NCBI RefSeq assembly: GCF_001186125.1 | Contig: NW_014040237.1 | Coordinates: 14,214 to 57,479 of the forward strand | Origin: Sphaeroforma arctica JP610 | Lineage: Eukaryota > Opisthokonta > Ichthyosporea > Ichthyophonida | DNA length: 43,266 nucleotides | Direction of reading: 5' to 3' | Part shown: piece by piece, positions 1 through 13,400 of the stretch | Position numbering within the stretch: the first letter of the stretch is position 1 | Layout of the letters: each line of letters begins with the position of its first letter | The notes under the pieces: model-generated | What the model saw: the letters and a program-made list of their open reading frames with translations, nothing else | Told to the model about the DNA's origin: nothing | Databases searched by the model: none | Translations under genes and position numbers: made by a program

Positions 1-89
1 TATATATGTGCGTGTGTGTGTGTGTGTGTTTGTGTGCTTGTATTCGTATATACATATATACATATACATATGTATGTATATATAGAATC

Positions 90-147
<58 letters not shown>

Positions 148-175
148 TGATATAGTGGAATATATATTTCTATAT
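1..175. repeat. TG/TA microsatellite
   Basis: Runs of TG (about 11-30 and 100-128) and TA (about 129-147) are separated by imperfect TATACA units. Simple-sequence DNA cut by the window edge. Confidence 0.9.
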
Positions 176-1560
176 GTACACTAATACATAAATAATTATG
201 TGTGGAAGGGCGTATATGTTATCTTTCTATAATTTCTATGGTGTATCCAAGTTGCATATGCAAGAATATAGGTAATTACACACTGCTTTAATACTCTTTG
301 CCATACAAGCAAGCAATTATCACAGACTGGTTTTTAGGTGCGTTACTCTGAAATTACCTAACAGAGCCAATTGGTCTATCACTGTATATAGGATAACATT
401 CTATCCGGCTCAAACTGCAACTGCAACCAATACAGTACAATATACAGTCAATTATAGAACGCACTATGCATGCTGGATACCCAGGTAGTTTGACATACAA
501 GGATTGGAGGAGTCTCCCATTGTTCAGTTCCAAACTGGGATTAGCATATGATGAATTGTACTTGCCCCTTTTAACCCATAATAGACCAGAAATGTGTACA
601 CCAACGTGAGGCGAGTTTGTCGGATTGCCTTATCGGCATGTTAATTAGAAACCTACTCTAGCATATTATTTAGTATCCATTTCTAAGCCAATTCTTTGTA
701 AGTAACAGTGATACGTAACAGCAACGTTTATAATATTTAACTATCTGTTCTGCTCTGCTCTACCGATGTTCTGCGTATCAAGCTATGTATCTTCAAAAAT
801 CAAAATGCGTTCGTATGTATGTATCCCTGCCACAGCCATACTTCGCTATACTTCTCAACATGATACGTACACCATACAGATTATAGACCAATATATACTG
901 ACACCATAATACACTATAAAAAGCAATCTGGAGCTTTTCTATGACACCACAACGGCACAAACTCACAAAACAAAAAGTATTATTACTCTGACATCGAACA
1001 AAAAGATTATGTAGAGAGAAAAAAAATTATTTAAAAAAATATATTTAAAAAAAACATATAAACAAAAAACAAATTATCATTGACGGTCATATTTACATTG
1101 GACTGACATTCTGGCACCCAAAAAAAAATAAAGTGATGACGACTGCTAATATTTTTTTGGTTTTATTAAAAATAAATTATACGTTTTATGAACGCGATAT
1201 ATTTACGTTAACTTCTAAATGTGTTTAGAGTACTATGTATCGGATTTTCAACTGGTTTTTGGGTGTAAATATGTAACTCTCAACTTCTAAAAGCGAGTAT
1301 TATTTTTTCCGTATATATAAAAAAAATAGCGCGTACTGTACATACAAAAATCAATCATACTTTTTGCGTTTACGTTCAACGTTTACTGCATAGAAACCGA
1401 ATGGGCGTTAAATAGGACGACCGTCTGTTCTCAAAACTGCTCGTCACAGTGTTCTGCTCTAATCACACAGCCCACACCGTCCACGGGGGCGCGTTAGATG
1501 ATGCCATCGTAAGATATTCATGATGATGTGTGTATATATGGTCTTTTAGACAGATATGTA

Positions 1561-1635
1561 TTATTTGAATATATGTATACATATATATATATATAAATTA
1601 TATATGTATCTATATATATTTATATAAGTATACAC

Positions 1636-1685
<50 letters not shown>

Positions 1686-1785
1686 ATATATAAATATATT
1701 TATATGTACATGTATGTAAAGAAGATATATAATGATACATATATGTATATATATCCATATCTACTGCTGATACTTTCATTATAAT
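1561..1785. repeat. TA-rich microsatellite
   Basis: Near-pure TA repeats with interspersed TATG and TATAAA. The tyrosine/isoleucine-rich reading frame on the minus strand is only a translation of the repeat. Confidence 0.9.
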
Positions 1786-1915
1786 ATATGTATGGCCGGT
1801 CTAGTAAAGTGTGAAGATCTAGTGCTTATATACTAAATTGAGGTGAATATCTATTTATAATCCTATATATAGTGGGACAATAAAATTAGTTCCTATATTT
1901 TCTTTCATATCCATT

Positions 1916-2659
1916 ATGGTCGCGGAAATGAAAGCCGAAGAGAGGGTTGCACTGATAACGGGTGCGAATACAGGCATCGGCCTGTCACTGGTGAAGAGAC
2001 TGTTTGAGTCCACAGAATACAATGCACTGGTTTTGACGGTATGTTTATATATCTGAGTTACCATTGGGGACTATATAAGTATTTAGCTTGCCATTGAATT
2101 AGAAGCTTAGGGGACGAGATTTCGGTTATCATCCAGACTAGTATTATTGCAAGAAAAGGAGAGACCAGAGACACTCACGACATCTCAGTTTTGTAATATG
2201 CGTGGCCTTTCACGGACCAGCACCAGTGTCCACAGCTGAAATCTTTTATGATATGAACGGGAGCATTGTTTCATTCTGGAACGACGTTTACAGGAAACGA
2301 CGTCTATTTACAGACTAAAGTTCAGAACAACTCTTGATAGTCGCATTCATATATTAGACATGTATGGTGTGAGCGTTTATTTGAACGATATTCCGTCTTT
2401 ATCAGGCATTTTGCAATTCCCGGCGCATTACCTACACATACGTGAAGAGTCCTCTATACATACACACATATATATATATATATTTATATTATATATATAT
2501 ATTATATATGTATGTATATATATATGTATGTGTGTGTGTTTGTGTATATATATATATTATTTATTTATGTATGTATGTATGTATGTATGTATCTGTATAG
2601 AGAGATAGACAGATAGATATTTACTTATATTTGTAAATATGTACATGAATATATATTTA

Positions 2660-2695
<36 letters not shown>

Positions 2696-2814
2696 TCTGT
2701 ATAGAGAGATAGACAGATAGATATTTACTTATATTTGTAAATATGTACATGAATATATATTTATATATATAGTATATGTGTATGTGTGTATATATGTAAA
2801 TATGTATGTTAGAG

Positions 2815-2845
<31 letters not shown>

Positions 2846-5800
2846 GTTTGTGTTATGTATGTAAGTACGCTAGATTGTATATATGTTTATATATATATGT
2901 ATGTATGTATTTATGTATGTATGTATCTATATATATATGTGGATATCTATATTTATGTTTATGTATAGCTATATATATATTTGTATGTGTGAGAGTGTGT
3001 GTATATATGTATGTATATATATATCTATGTGTGTATGTATATATACATATATATGTATACATATATATATATATATATATATATGAATGGATATATATAT
3101 ATATTTATATATACGTTTAGCGTACACGCACATGTGCGTTGTGTGTATATGTCTTGGTACTGGTACACAAGTACAAAGTATATGTTTGCATGACTTGACT
3201 ATTTTCAGTTGTCTTTATCCATGAAAGTGTGTGTATATGGAGTTTCGTACCACATCAGATTGTAGCAGAAGTGCCGCACCCTCAATACACCATGTATCTT
3301 GAAATTGAGATTATGTCGCTGAAGTTCGGAAGTGTGCGATCCACAAGTCATCGCTGGTGTCCTCCATTTTCATCAACCAAACAGGCTGTACTGGCATGTC
3401 GCAACTTAGACAAGGCCAAGGCCGCGCGGGAGGAAGTATTAGCCGAGTTTCCCGAAGCCATTGTCGAGGTATGAGGGTCCTGATCTGATGTGCTATTCAA
3501 TTACGATATCATCCTGTATTCTCTTTAAATTCTGTTCCGTTGTCGTAAAACGGGTTCCTATGTATTGTGGTACACTAAGTGGCATATTCACCCAATTTAT
3601 ATCGCACAAAACTTCCGCCCAACAGATTATACAATGCGATACAAGTAGGCCAGAGTCCATGACGGCAGCAGCAAAGCTAGTGCTAGGGAAGTATGGACGC
3701 CTGGACTGGCTCTATTTAAATGCTGGCATCATGCCGGTCGAGAAATGGGGAATAAGCTGGGATGTGTTCATGACGACTGATATCAAGCATATCCTACACG
3801 TACTGTCGACGTGTAAGTTGCATTAGTGAAGAGTCTCGAGTATTTGTTTGTGGTCAGGCATGATCATTTCCCATTAATGTGACTATGTTTGTCTGAATCA
3901 CCTCTTTATCTGTTTGCGTCTCGGCGAGAAATTGTTCGTACATATGCGAGTGCGCGGAGCTCCTACGTTACTGGGTGCAAGTTTCTTGTGCCGGTGACTG
4001 TTGGACTACTCAAATGCTATGAATGAGCGCCGATTTTGCCGCAAGTCTTGGGACTTCTTCCGCTTATGGCTATCAAGAAACGCATCTCACGCTACCGTTC
4101 GTCATTTGTAGCTTTGTCGCGTTGTGTGTTTCTGGTCCGTTCTGGCCTGTCGGGAAGAACTGTGCTTTCTCAACACTTCATAAGACGGCATGTGGTCTAC
4201 GCCAGGTATCCGCCCCAAATCATTTGGCATGTGCTCGAGAGGGGTGCTCGGGTTGTATCTGACGATCCACATGCTGATGCGACTTGCAGTTGGTGTTTGT
4301 GTTGGCGCGATCTAGGTGCACACGCGTGGCACTGTACGAATGTTCTGACACTCTGTTGTATACAATACAGCGGATGGCCTGTTGAAACAGGAAGACTGGC
4401 GTGCGGGGGATATGCAGGCGGTGTTCGCAACAAACGTCTTCGGTCACTACTTGCTTGCTATGCTTCTTAAAGATCTGCTGGTGAAGAGCCAGGTATAGTG
4501 TTTATGTGTTTTTAGTCCCGTGAGTTCATGTGGTCATGCAGCGATACTTATTTTTATATGTAGTATATATACAAATATTAGGTGCGTGTGTGTGATCGCC
4601 TAAGGTATTTGTTGAATATACTAAATTCAGATGTATGAAAATAGTTCCTGCAACAAGACCAAGCCGTTTATTTGCCTTAATTAATATTATACTTTGTGTT
4701 GTTCAAATATGCATATGTTCATATTTATGTGTTTATCTGTTGCGGACATATTCTATGTATTCGCACTACAATTCAATAAACGTGGTTGTATACCTTATTT
4801 CAACCTTTTTTTAATTAAATTTACTTTCACATATCTGTAGTCATATATATATGCATATATATATATATATAACAAGTATACTTTCCACTGGTTTTCTGAT
4901 GGATCTATGATTACCAATACATTAAAGATATACCGATATACCTCGCGAATTTACAAAATACGTGAATGTATGCCAGAATCAGCAGAGTACAACCATTTCG
5001 TTTTTAGTTGCTGTCTGTGTCCTTCATATGTGAGTGAGGGTCGACCCAGCCTTGCTTTACAAGGTAGTTATGTAAATAGAGCTAAGCATTAATATCTTAT
5101 TCATACCAACTTACGTGACTGTACACAGGGGCGTATAATCTGGACGAGCAGCAATGCGGCAAATACGAAGTCTTTCAAACACGAAGATATAGAACACAAA
5201 AATGGGTATGTGATATTCTTTTTTTCAGGTTTCTGGTGGTGAAGTCGATGTACTCTAGTCGTTAGTTAGAGATGGGATATTCTCTGGTGCTTTATTTAGA
5301 GCTATGTGCAATTCCAATCGGTATTTAGACCATGATCTAGACCAAGTAGATAATGGTCTGAATATGTCTGGACATACCCGATTTTGACGGTTGTACCAAT
5401 GGTGGGTTGTGATATAAATCTCGCCACAGCTACATACACTTGTGTACCACCAATTAAAACATACCGTCGTACCATCACGCTTATGTTGAACGGTATGCTT
5501 CCAGATGCTTATGCAAGTCATAAAAACTGCAACTTCGGGCAGTAGTGATTCTTTGATGGTATCACACACTTTATGGAGTTTGTACCGAACAAATTCGTTC
5601 GTTTGCTGTGACCTTATTCCATGCCCTTTATAAACCACGTGTTCATCCACGTGCGCGCTCTATAGATCCGATCCCTACGGCTCATCAAAGTACGCTGTGG
5701 ATCTGTTGAATGCCGCGCTTAATCGAGAACTCAACAGCAAAGGGGTGTACTCGTACACGTGTTGTCCGGGTTTAGTTATAACCAATGTCACCCTGGGCAT

Positions 5801-7544
5801 TCTGCCTTGGTGGATGTGGACCTACATCCTGTTTCCCTTCCTACTAATTGTACGTGAGCTTGAATAGATCTTTGGGGTTGCTTCTCCGAAGTGTTTTTGT
5901 GTGTGCGTCACCGTAAAGGCCAGGTGCTTTTGTGTATGTTTAATTGTTGGACTGTGTGTGCACGTGTTTTATCTGTGGCGTTTGCACGAAGCCAACTCAA
6001 TGGATACGCATGTGTCTGTAAAGTGTTAGGAAGTAACAGAGTCATGCTGTCTCTAAGTTGCTTCGAGCACTCGTGTTTGTATTCAGCTGGCCAAATCAGG
6101 ATTTCTAGTTCATTTGTAAACCCTAAAACCCTACTGTCCTAAACTCTAAAACATATATTTACACCCTAGAATGGATGTACGCTTTTTCAGTATATAGATA
6201 TACACTCTTCCAGTGCAGATTAAGCTGAGTTCAAATCCCTATTATCACTTTTGATTAGTATATATGAATAGGCAACTAGACATGTCTCTCTCTGTTTTTT
6301 GGGACAGCACGTCTGTTTTGTTTTGTTTTTCTGGGTACAAGTATCCTCGGATGTTCGTTCACTAGTTTGCTCATTTTCTCCCTTTCCATTGACATTACAC
6401 ACAGTACCGTTGTATCGAGCCTATGTATGTGCTACACCCCTACAACGGAGCCGAAGCATTGATCTATCTATCCGGTAAGTCAATATAAAGCAAATACTGA
6501 GTTGAACTAGTATTTTTAATCACACTTACAATACTATCTGCAACGGGTACAGTCTGAGGCGAGCGAATATCGTTAGTGAAAGTGAGGTAGTCTTGAGGGT
6601 GGTATGAGACACTGATTCTGTGTGTTCACGCCCAGTCGCATTGGCTGTGGCACTGCCCAATGCAACAGTGTGACATCGCAGGGGTATGCATCTCACGTTT
6701 TGTCAGATATGCGTTAAGCTATGGTTGCGCTGAGATATAAATTGCGGCTCGTGCACGGGTGTGGACGCCAGAGAAATAATGAATGACACGCTTTGCATCT
6801 GCATGTGTGTGTATAGGGCTGAGCTTCTTAGTAATGTGTGTTGGCCCCTCTTAGTTTGCTTTGCTTGTCGTCTCATACCCGAATATGCACTAAACCCCTT
6901 CTTCGTTATATCCGCTGCAGGTCTTGACTTGCCACGCACACCTGGAGTGCTTATAGATACTAAGGCGAGGGGTAAGAGTAGTCCGTATGAGCGACCGTCC
7001 GTAATCACTCAAGTGGAGGACGAGGGTGACCTGCCCTCGGAGATTTCGGGGCCGCATAAAGACCTGGTTTATATGGACCCGTTTAGCAAGTATTACAGGT
7101 ATCGCTACTGTCTGACCCGTACTTTAACCCGAGTAGACGTATGCTTCCGCATGGATCACTTGGCTGAATGTATTTCTCGGTAGACGTATACGTACGCATG
7201 GATGACTCGAATGAATGTATTCGCATACGCTCGTGTGATGTCGTATTCCGGTGTGTCTCGCTGTATGTATAGCTGCGAAGTGATATCTGATAACCGCAAG
7301 GCACTTATAATGTTGGTCACAGACCCATTTTACAAGTCTGCTCTCAACTCACTTTACTGCGTGTTTTCTACACGCCGGATACTAAAGTAGGGTTCTATAC
7401 ATTGTCTTCCCCACACTCTCCAGTCGGACGTCTTTCTGGGGTGAGAGATACGTGATGTGCAAACCCTATCCAGGAACGGAAGCAGACGGCACGCGACTTG
7501 TGGTAGAGTTGGAGAAGATGGCCAAACAGCGCAAAGTATTATAG
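1916..7544 (+). CDS. HSD17B7: 3-keto-steroid reductase (HSD17B7/ERG27-type SDR)
   Basis: Predicted NADPH-dependent reductase of the C3 ketone left after C4 demethylation in sterol synthesis, acting at the ER membrane. Nine exons: 1916-2038, 3385-3468, 3626-3812, 4371-4492, 5129-5205, 5666-5849, 6405-6474, 6921-7098, 7424-7544 (1146 nt, 381 aa), all GT-AG and phase-consistent. Seen: cofactor motif TGANTGIG (15-22), ACRN after exon 2 start (an NADPH-type signature), LYLNAGIMP (NAG 101-103), [14 protein letters not shown] (catalytic Ser near 179-180), YGSSK (Tyr202, Lys206), CCPG, and a hydrophobic stretch near [16 protein letters not shown] that fits membrane attachment. HPYNGAEAL near 290 and the C-terminal block SFWGERYVM also match human HSD17B7. 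The protein is about 40 aa longer than the human form, mostly through an insertion in exon 8. The first ATG is used because only 14 codons precede the first motif residue. The assignment is from remembered family sequence, not a search. Confidence 0.93.
2456..3115. repeat. Long TA/TATG/TGTA microsatellite in sterol reductase intron 1
   Basis: About 660 bp of TATA, TATG and TGTG units fills half of intron 1 (2039-3384). It includes an exact-looking 104-bp tandem duplication at roughly 2565-2772: the segment starting ATCTGTATAGAGAG occurs at 2591 and again at 2695. The tyrosine/methionine-rich frames here are repeat translations. Confidence 0.9.
7133..7226. repeat. 47-bp imperfect tandem repeat in sterol reductase intron 8
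   Basis: GTAGACGTA starts at 7133 and again at 7180. Both units continue with CGCATGGAT and GAATGTATT, with scattered mismatches. It lies inside the intron between exons 8 and 9. Confidence 0.7.
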
Positions 7545-9792
7545 GCAATGCATAATTAGGCACCTACCATGAGTCAAAATATATCAATGAGAGACGAACG
7601 ATGCATAGCAGTGTGTAGACGAGTACGTTGATGTGGGATAAAGAGATGTGATGGTGCATGCCTCGCCTCATTGGCGTTTCAAGCGGTGGGAAGCCCAGAT
7701 GCAAAGGGTGACATTAACTCCATCAGGAGCTTGTGTCCTTGTCCAAGTACATGAGGTTAGAGTCGCTCGCAGACTATCTGTATCTGAAAATCTACATCGA
7801 CATAAAAACAACTCTCCATCGCCGTGCATGGTATCTGTATTACTATTGGTTTCGCCAGAGTATGTGTTAGAGTAGTCCTGGTGAACGTCTTGTGAATTAA
7901 CTTACCGAAGGAGTGGTGACTAGGCCCAATTCCCGTGGTGTGATCGTTAGATGATGAGTCTATTTCATTTTCTATCATAAGAGACAATCGCGGAATTCTA
8001 ACAACCAGGGGGTAGGGGCCACAACTCTGCAATCCCTACCACTCCCACAACTGTCTTTCAGTCAATTACCTCTCCCACTACGATGTAGGCGACGACACGC
8101 TCACAACTGCAAGTGCAATTTCTTCACTCGGTTGGGGTGTGCTTGGCTCATGAAATGTGCCTCAACGCACCCAGCACATGCTACACGACATACACACAGT
8201 AGCAGGTAACATCTGTAGGAGCACAGCTTATAAACCAACTTACACACAACGTGGCAGACAAAGTACGTACATTGTACATCACATGTAGCGTGATGCTGTA
8301 TTTATGACCAATGTGTTTAATCGGCTAGTCCTGGATCGCGCGGAAGATTCAATATACCTAATAGTTTATGTGAACGATACATATCCTTATTGTAGTTTAA
8401 TAATGCACATACATCCGTAAATATATATATATATATATATACGTGTGCGTGCGTGTGTATGTGTGTGTATTTATGTGTATACTTTAAAAGTATTCCTAAC
8501 TGCAGGGTAGTACTGTGTGTGTTGTTGAACGCACCACGGAACGTTTTCGCTAGCGTTGAGCCTGCTGTTGAGGCGATAACGGCTGTGCATGACATCTTGG
8601 AATATAAAACAGTGTGACTGTCCGCTGCAGTGTGAAGTTATGGCAAGGAATCACCTGTGTGTAATTGATTTGTTGTATCTGAAGTGCGTATATAAAGCAC
8701 CACTCGAAAGCATAGACTAACCACCGAGGTAAAAAGACAAACCCGATAAAACCCTCGCCCAGAGTTTCAATCCCGGACCCAAAGCGACACATACAACGCC
8801 CGAGGGCGTGTTTACCGATCACCGTGATCAAATACCCATACAGCGCGTTCTCAAATCACATGACGTCCATTCCATGACCCTCTGGATAACGGGGTACATC
8901 CTCTCATCCTAGGGAATTCATGCTCCCGTATATCCCGTCTGCAGTGGGACATGACTATCCATGCATGTCTACGGGCTTATTGAGACTTCTTCCGCGTCGG
9001 TATTGATGGCTACGCGATGTGCATTGAAACACATGAGTCCTCACATATGTACGAAACACGATCCTTCGCACCAGCTCGGAGAAGTAGAAAACGTTTCTCG
9101 GCATGTATGCAGTGAATGTAGCATCTGTTTTGATGTACTGTAAGACTATGTATAAATGTGTAAAGCTTGCTCATATGAAACATTCCCCGTTGACCTCTAA
9201 AATACAAAAGGCAAGACACTATAAATTATCATGATAACCAATACTATATGTCCATTATGATATGTCGTTGATACTATACGTGAATAATTTATTGGCAAAA
9301 TACGTATACCAACGCACATGTACAATACCTGAAATATTCTTGTGAATGTAACAAAAGTATGTATTAAAACAATTATACGAACACGTCCTTCAGCCATGTT
9401 TTTGTAAGCAGAATACATACGAAGACCAATATATCAATTCTGTGTCGACGTCGTGAACCATACCAGCTGCCATATGTACGTATCGACATGACTTTTTTCA
9501 TAGGCTCATGGCCATACATGTTCACTATATGTATCTCATTTGTTTTTTTTTAAACACATCTAGTTTGGAATGACAATACATACTGAGTACTGATAAGTCG
9601 AGGAGAATTTGACGGGCATTCTTATCGCCACGTGAATCTGATATTCTATAATCATTTGTTCGCATATCGATGTGTTATTTACTGAAAAATACTATTGTTA
9701 TATATCTTTTGGACTACATCATATATTTTTCTTTTATTGTGGTACGCTATCTCTAGAGTATACACTGGTAGCGTGGTCAGATTAGACTCGAG
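7545..9792. other. Spacer between sterol reductase and SET genes
   Basis: Tandem (same-strand) spacer of 2.25 kb with no gene I can support. It holds a short TA/TG microsatellite (about 8418-8472). Between about 8060 and 9143 lie several short open frames, some behind convincing 3' splice-site-like signals; these are described as a finding. From about 9144 to 9792 the sequence is AT-rich and stop-rich and should include the SET gene promoter. Confidence 0.5.
8418..8472. repeat. TA/TG microsatellite
   Basis: About ten TA units followed by TGCGTG/TGTG units. Confidence 0.85.
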
Positions 9793-10447
9793 ATGGCTGA
9801 GAGGAAAAGTCAAGCCCTTCCGCTAAAGGAAGGATTCGGAGTGTTTGGTAGCGAATCTGAGGGCGAAGCGGAGGAAATACTAATTGATTCTACGGCACAG
9901 CATGTGTTGATGCGGGACGGATTCGACGTGTTTGGTAGTGAAAGCGAAGACGAATATGAGGGAAATTCTGTAACCACACCACATGGGAAACAGGGATTGG
10001 ACATCGGGCTTGAAGCTCAGGCAACAACAAGCGTCACCTCAAATAAATGTCTGCAAAACACGCCGATATATCTAGCCGATATGGATGCATGGCATGACAT
10101 AACGTCACAACCACTGCAAACAGGACATTGCAGGTAAGTACCGCTTATATATTCTGGTAACAACTGAATGAGTTATACGCTGCATACATGGACTCTATGC
10201 CTTAGGGGAAGGATATAGCGCTCTATGTGTAGCTGGCCGTGATCTATGTACAGCCAGTCAATTACATACCACTTTTCCATGCTAGTTGGGCATCCTGAGA
10301 TTCCAATTTTATCTACGCTTGTATATATATATATTTATATTTANNNNNNNNNNNNNNNNNNNNTAAACGTTAACTAATAGTAGTAGTTAATTAACTTAAT
10401 TATTAGTAGTAAGTTAACGTTATATATATATGTGTATGTGTGTGTGT

Positions 10448-10490
<43 letters not shown>

Positions 10491-13400
10491 GTGTGTGTGT
10501 GTCTATGTATGATAATATATATAAATATAAGTATGTTTGTAATGTATATGTATATGTATATGAATTAAGATAGGTTTACCATGCGCTAATACACACATTT
10601 TTATTTTTCGCTTTTGCGAGTATCCGCATAAATGTATTTACTCGACCGGTCATCTCGTTTTTGTTCTCAATTTAGTTTCAAAAGGAATATAGCAACAATC
10701 GGTGGTGGGCGAGCCTTCTATGCGGCAGACGATATCGCCGCGGGTTCTCTTATAATGTCTGAACGGCCCATCCTCGACTGGAGTGTGTGCAAACCTTATC
10801 AAAGAGGCGGAGAACGAATGGACGCCGTAGCGGTGCGCGAGTTGTTAACGGGCACCTATACTCCTTCTGTGGCTGTCGATGACACAAACAGTCTCAACGA
10901 AGCAATCGAGAAAAAACTGGGGCAGGTAATACACGTATCATGCAATTCGATATGTATTGCGTGTCTCATTCAATTCGATATGGGTCTACAGTGCTGCTGT
11001 ATTCTGCAGAAGATCTGCGTGTAGTGGCATAAAGTGTTGTTGAACTCTCGAATACTTTTGAAGTCTGGTGTACGGAAATATGAACCGGATTATGGGATTT
11101 ATCATATCAAGCGTGCCACTACGGTATAATTTTGCAGAGAAAACACTCGAATGTCTTCAAATCTGCATAGTTCGCAATCTATACGCACCTCATTGTATCG
11201 ACTGCGCGGCATTTGCTATTCTCATGCAACATTGCTTAACAACCTCTTATCCTCTCTCCGATTCCCATCACAGTTGGCATTGTTATGCCCTGTGTCCCTG
11301 GAGGCGTGCGATGTCGCCCCTGAGGTATTGGCTGAATTCCGAGCCAGCAATGGGGAGTTGGTGAGTTGCCTTGTAGCTGTCGTGACTGAGACATGCACGA
11401 CCTATTGCAACCTTGTGACTGTTCTTCCTGCACCAGAATGACAATGACTTTCTTCCTTTATTCTGAAGTTGATTGTCTTTTCGTATTGTGTGTACGTTCA
11501 TATTTCGCAGCGTACAATATTGTTTATGCGTACGGGATTGCAATGCATTTTTAAATTCGGTGTGTTTATATAGTCTAACGAGATATAATCCAGGTGCCAG
11601 ATAGTGATATATATTCCTCGCTCTTAGTTGTCGGGCGCATGCTGCTACTTCAAATGTAGCCAATTCAGAATGTGGCAATTGTTCTATGCCACCATCCGTA
11701 TGAGATATCAGCATTAGCCAAAGTTTATTGAACTTTGCCATCATACGCCACTGTGACGCTATCTGATTGGGTGCGGGACGTTGCGATACTTCAACCAAAA
11801 TTACCAAATCAGGTAGTATGCTACAAGCGATGCCTCTAATACATGCTCTTCCTGATGGGGTTGCTTCAGCTAGCAGGTATACAGAAAATGGTACGAAACA
11901 CATACGAGGACCAAGGCGTGCCTTTGCCCAACTGTGTGCGCAACCTGATAGACGATGAGTACCAGTCGAATGAGGAGTATGTTGTTTCTCGTCAGTCGTT
12001 ATTTGGTCAATCCAAACACAGTAGTGAACAAAATATACTGCATGCTGCTGGATGCACATGTGATTGTAACCATCTTTGCTCGCATTCTCCCAACCGCGTG
12101 TTTCTGAGTCGCGATTACTACGCAACTGCGTCTGTTTGATAGTGTGCTTATTTCACATCACTGTGTATTCAACAGAGGACTGAACGGTACCGATGCCTTG
12201 ACCCGTATGCTCCTGGCGCTGCAGTTTAACGGCTTTGCGAGTGGACTGTATCTTCACCTGTCCATCGTCAACCACTCGTGCAACCCCAACTGTGTAAAGA
12301 CCTCGGGCCTACAACTCCCGTAAGTATATCCAACGCGAGTCGATCCGAATCGAACCCCACATTCAGACCCAAAACCTCTTCGCCTACTGAGCGCATCTGT
12401 TCTGACGTTTGCAACGAATTATCAGACGTCATTCGGCGCACATCGCCCTACCTGCTAGAGTTGCTACACTTTCCGTCTCTCACACGTTCACGATTCGAAT
12501 GCGTACTCCACGCCCACTGGGTCAGATACCCAAGCTGGGCGTGGTGCTCGTGAGCATGTAAATGGTTTGCGTTTACATTACGATCACATAGCATGCACCT
12601 CGAATTTTTAAAAGGCAATAGCCAACATGGCCGCTGATCATGTGTAAACATACATCGAAAGCGATTACAGTTCAACGCCCACTTACACGTAGAATTGATA
12701 CCGACACGACTATATAGACTCACCGGAAGATGCCAATGTTGTTCCTACTACAGATCGTACACATGTCAAACAGTCATTGTTTGGAAGTGTGCAGTACAGT
12801 ATACGGCCGAAATCCGGCCACTGTTTGGTGGTTGTAGGACACCGTAGGGCTGCTTAGCTATTTAGCAGATACTGTCAGCAGTCATTGTTTATTTCCATGT
12901 CACAACAAAGGAGATGGTATGTCCGATAGTATTTGTCAGCGAGGTGTATAATGCTGCCACAATTTTTATTTTTCCTCATCTGTCACCAGTGAGGATAACG
13001 CGTCAGCTTGGGGCTACTCCGAAATTCGGGCGGCTCGTGATATTCGGAAGGGAGAAGAATTGGTCATATCTTACTTGCAACCTCAAGAACAAAGTATGAG
13101 TGCACAGGCTATATCTTATATACCAACTCTGCGCTTGCACCGTACTGCGTGCGACTTGTGACATTGGCCTTTGTTGCTGTTTTTCCGGTGCGCTTCTGAA
13201 CGCCCCTTCAGGTTTTCCTACAGTGATAGGATACCATTAGATGTGGTCGGTGTCTAGACATACATTTTTGTTCAGAGTGGAGAGGCTCGCCTGTATCGTT
13301 ACAGACGAAGGTTGAGTGTAGACATATAGTTCTTTTATTCACTCCGTTTGCTTCTTACTTTGACCACTAGGCACACCGCGGCGGCAGAAGCAACTGCGGC

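Larger units (their letters stand above)
1..1915. other. Non-coding upstream region
   Basis: I see no gene here. The stretch holds two microsatellite blocks (about 1-175 and 1561-1785), an A-rich run near 1015-1075, and otherwise AT-rich unique sequence with stops in all frames. The last part before 1916 must contain the promoter and 5' UTR of the sterol reductase gene, but I could not fix a TATA box or start site because TATA-like strings are everywhere in the microsatellites. Confidence 0.6.

Noticed and set aside
5255-5650. 131-codon minus-strand frame in sterol reductase intron 5
   Set aside because: No recognisable domain, lies wholly inside an intron between two well-supported exons, and its length is within what chance gives over 43 kb on six frames.
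6210-6245. GAGTTCAAATCCC string resembling a tRNA T-arm
   Set aside because: No acceptor stem, anticodon arm or box A at the right distance; I found no tRNA in the window.
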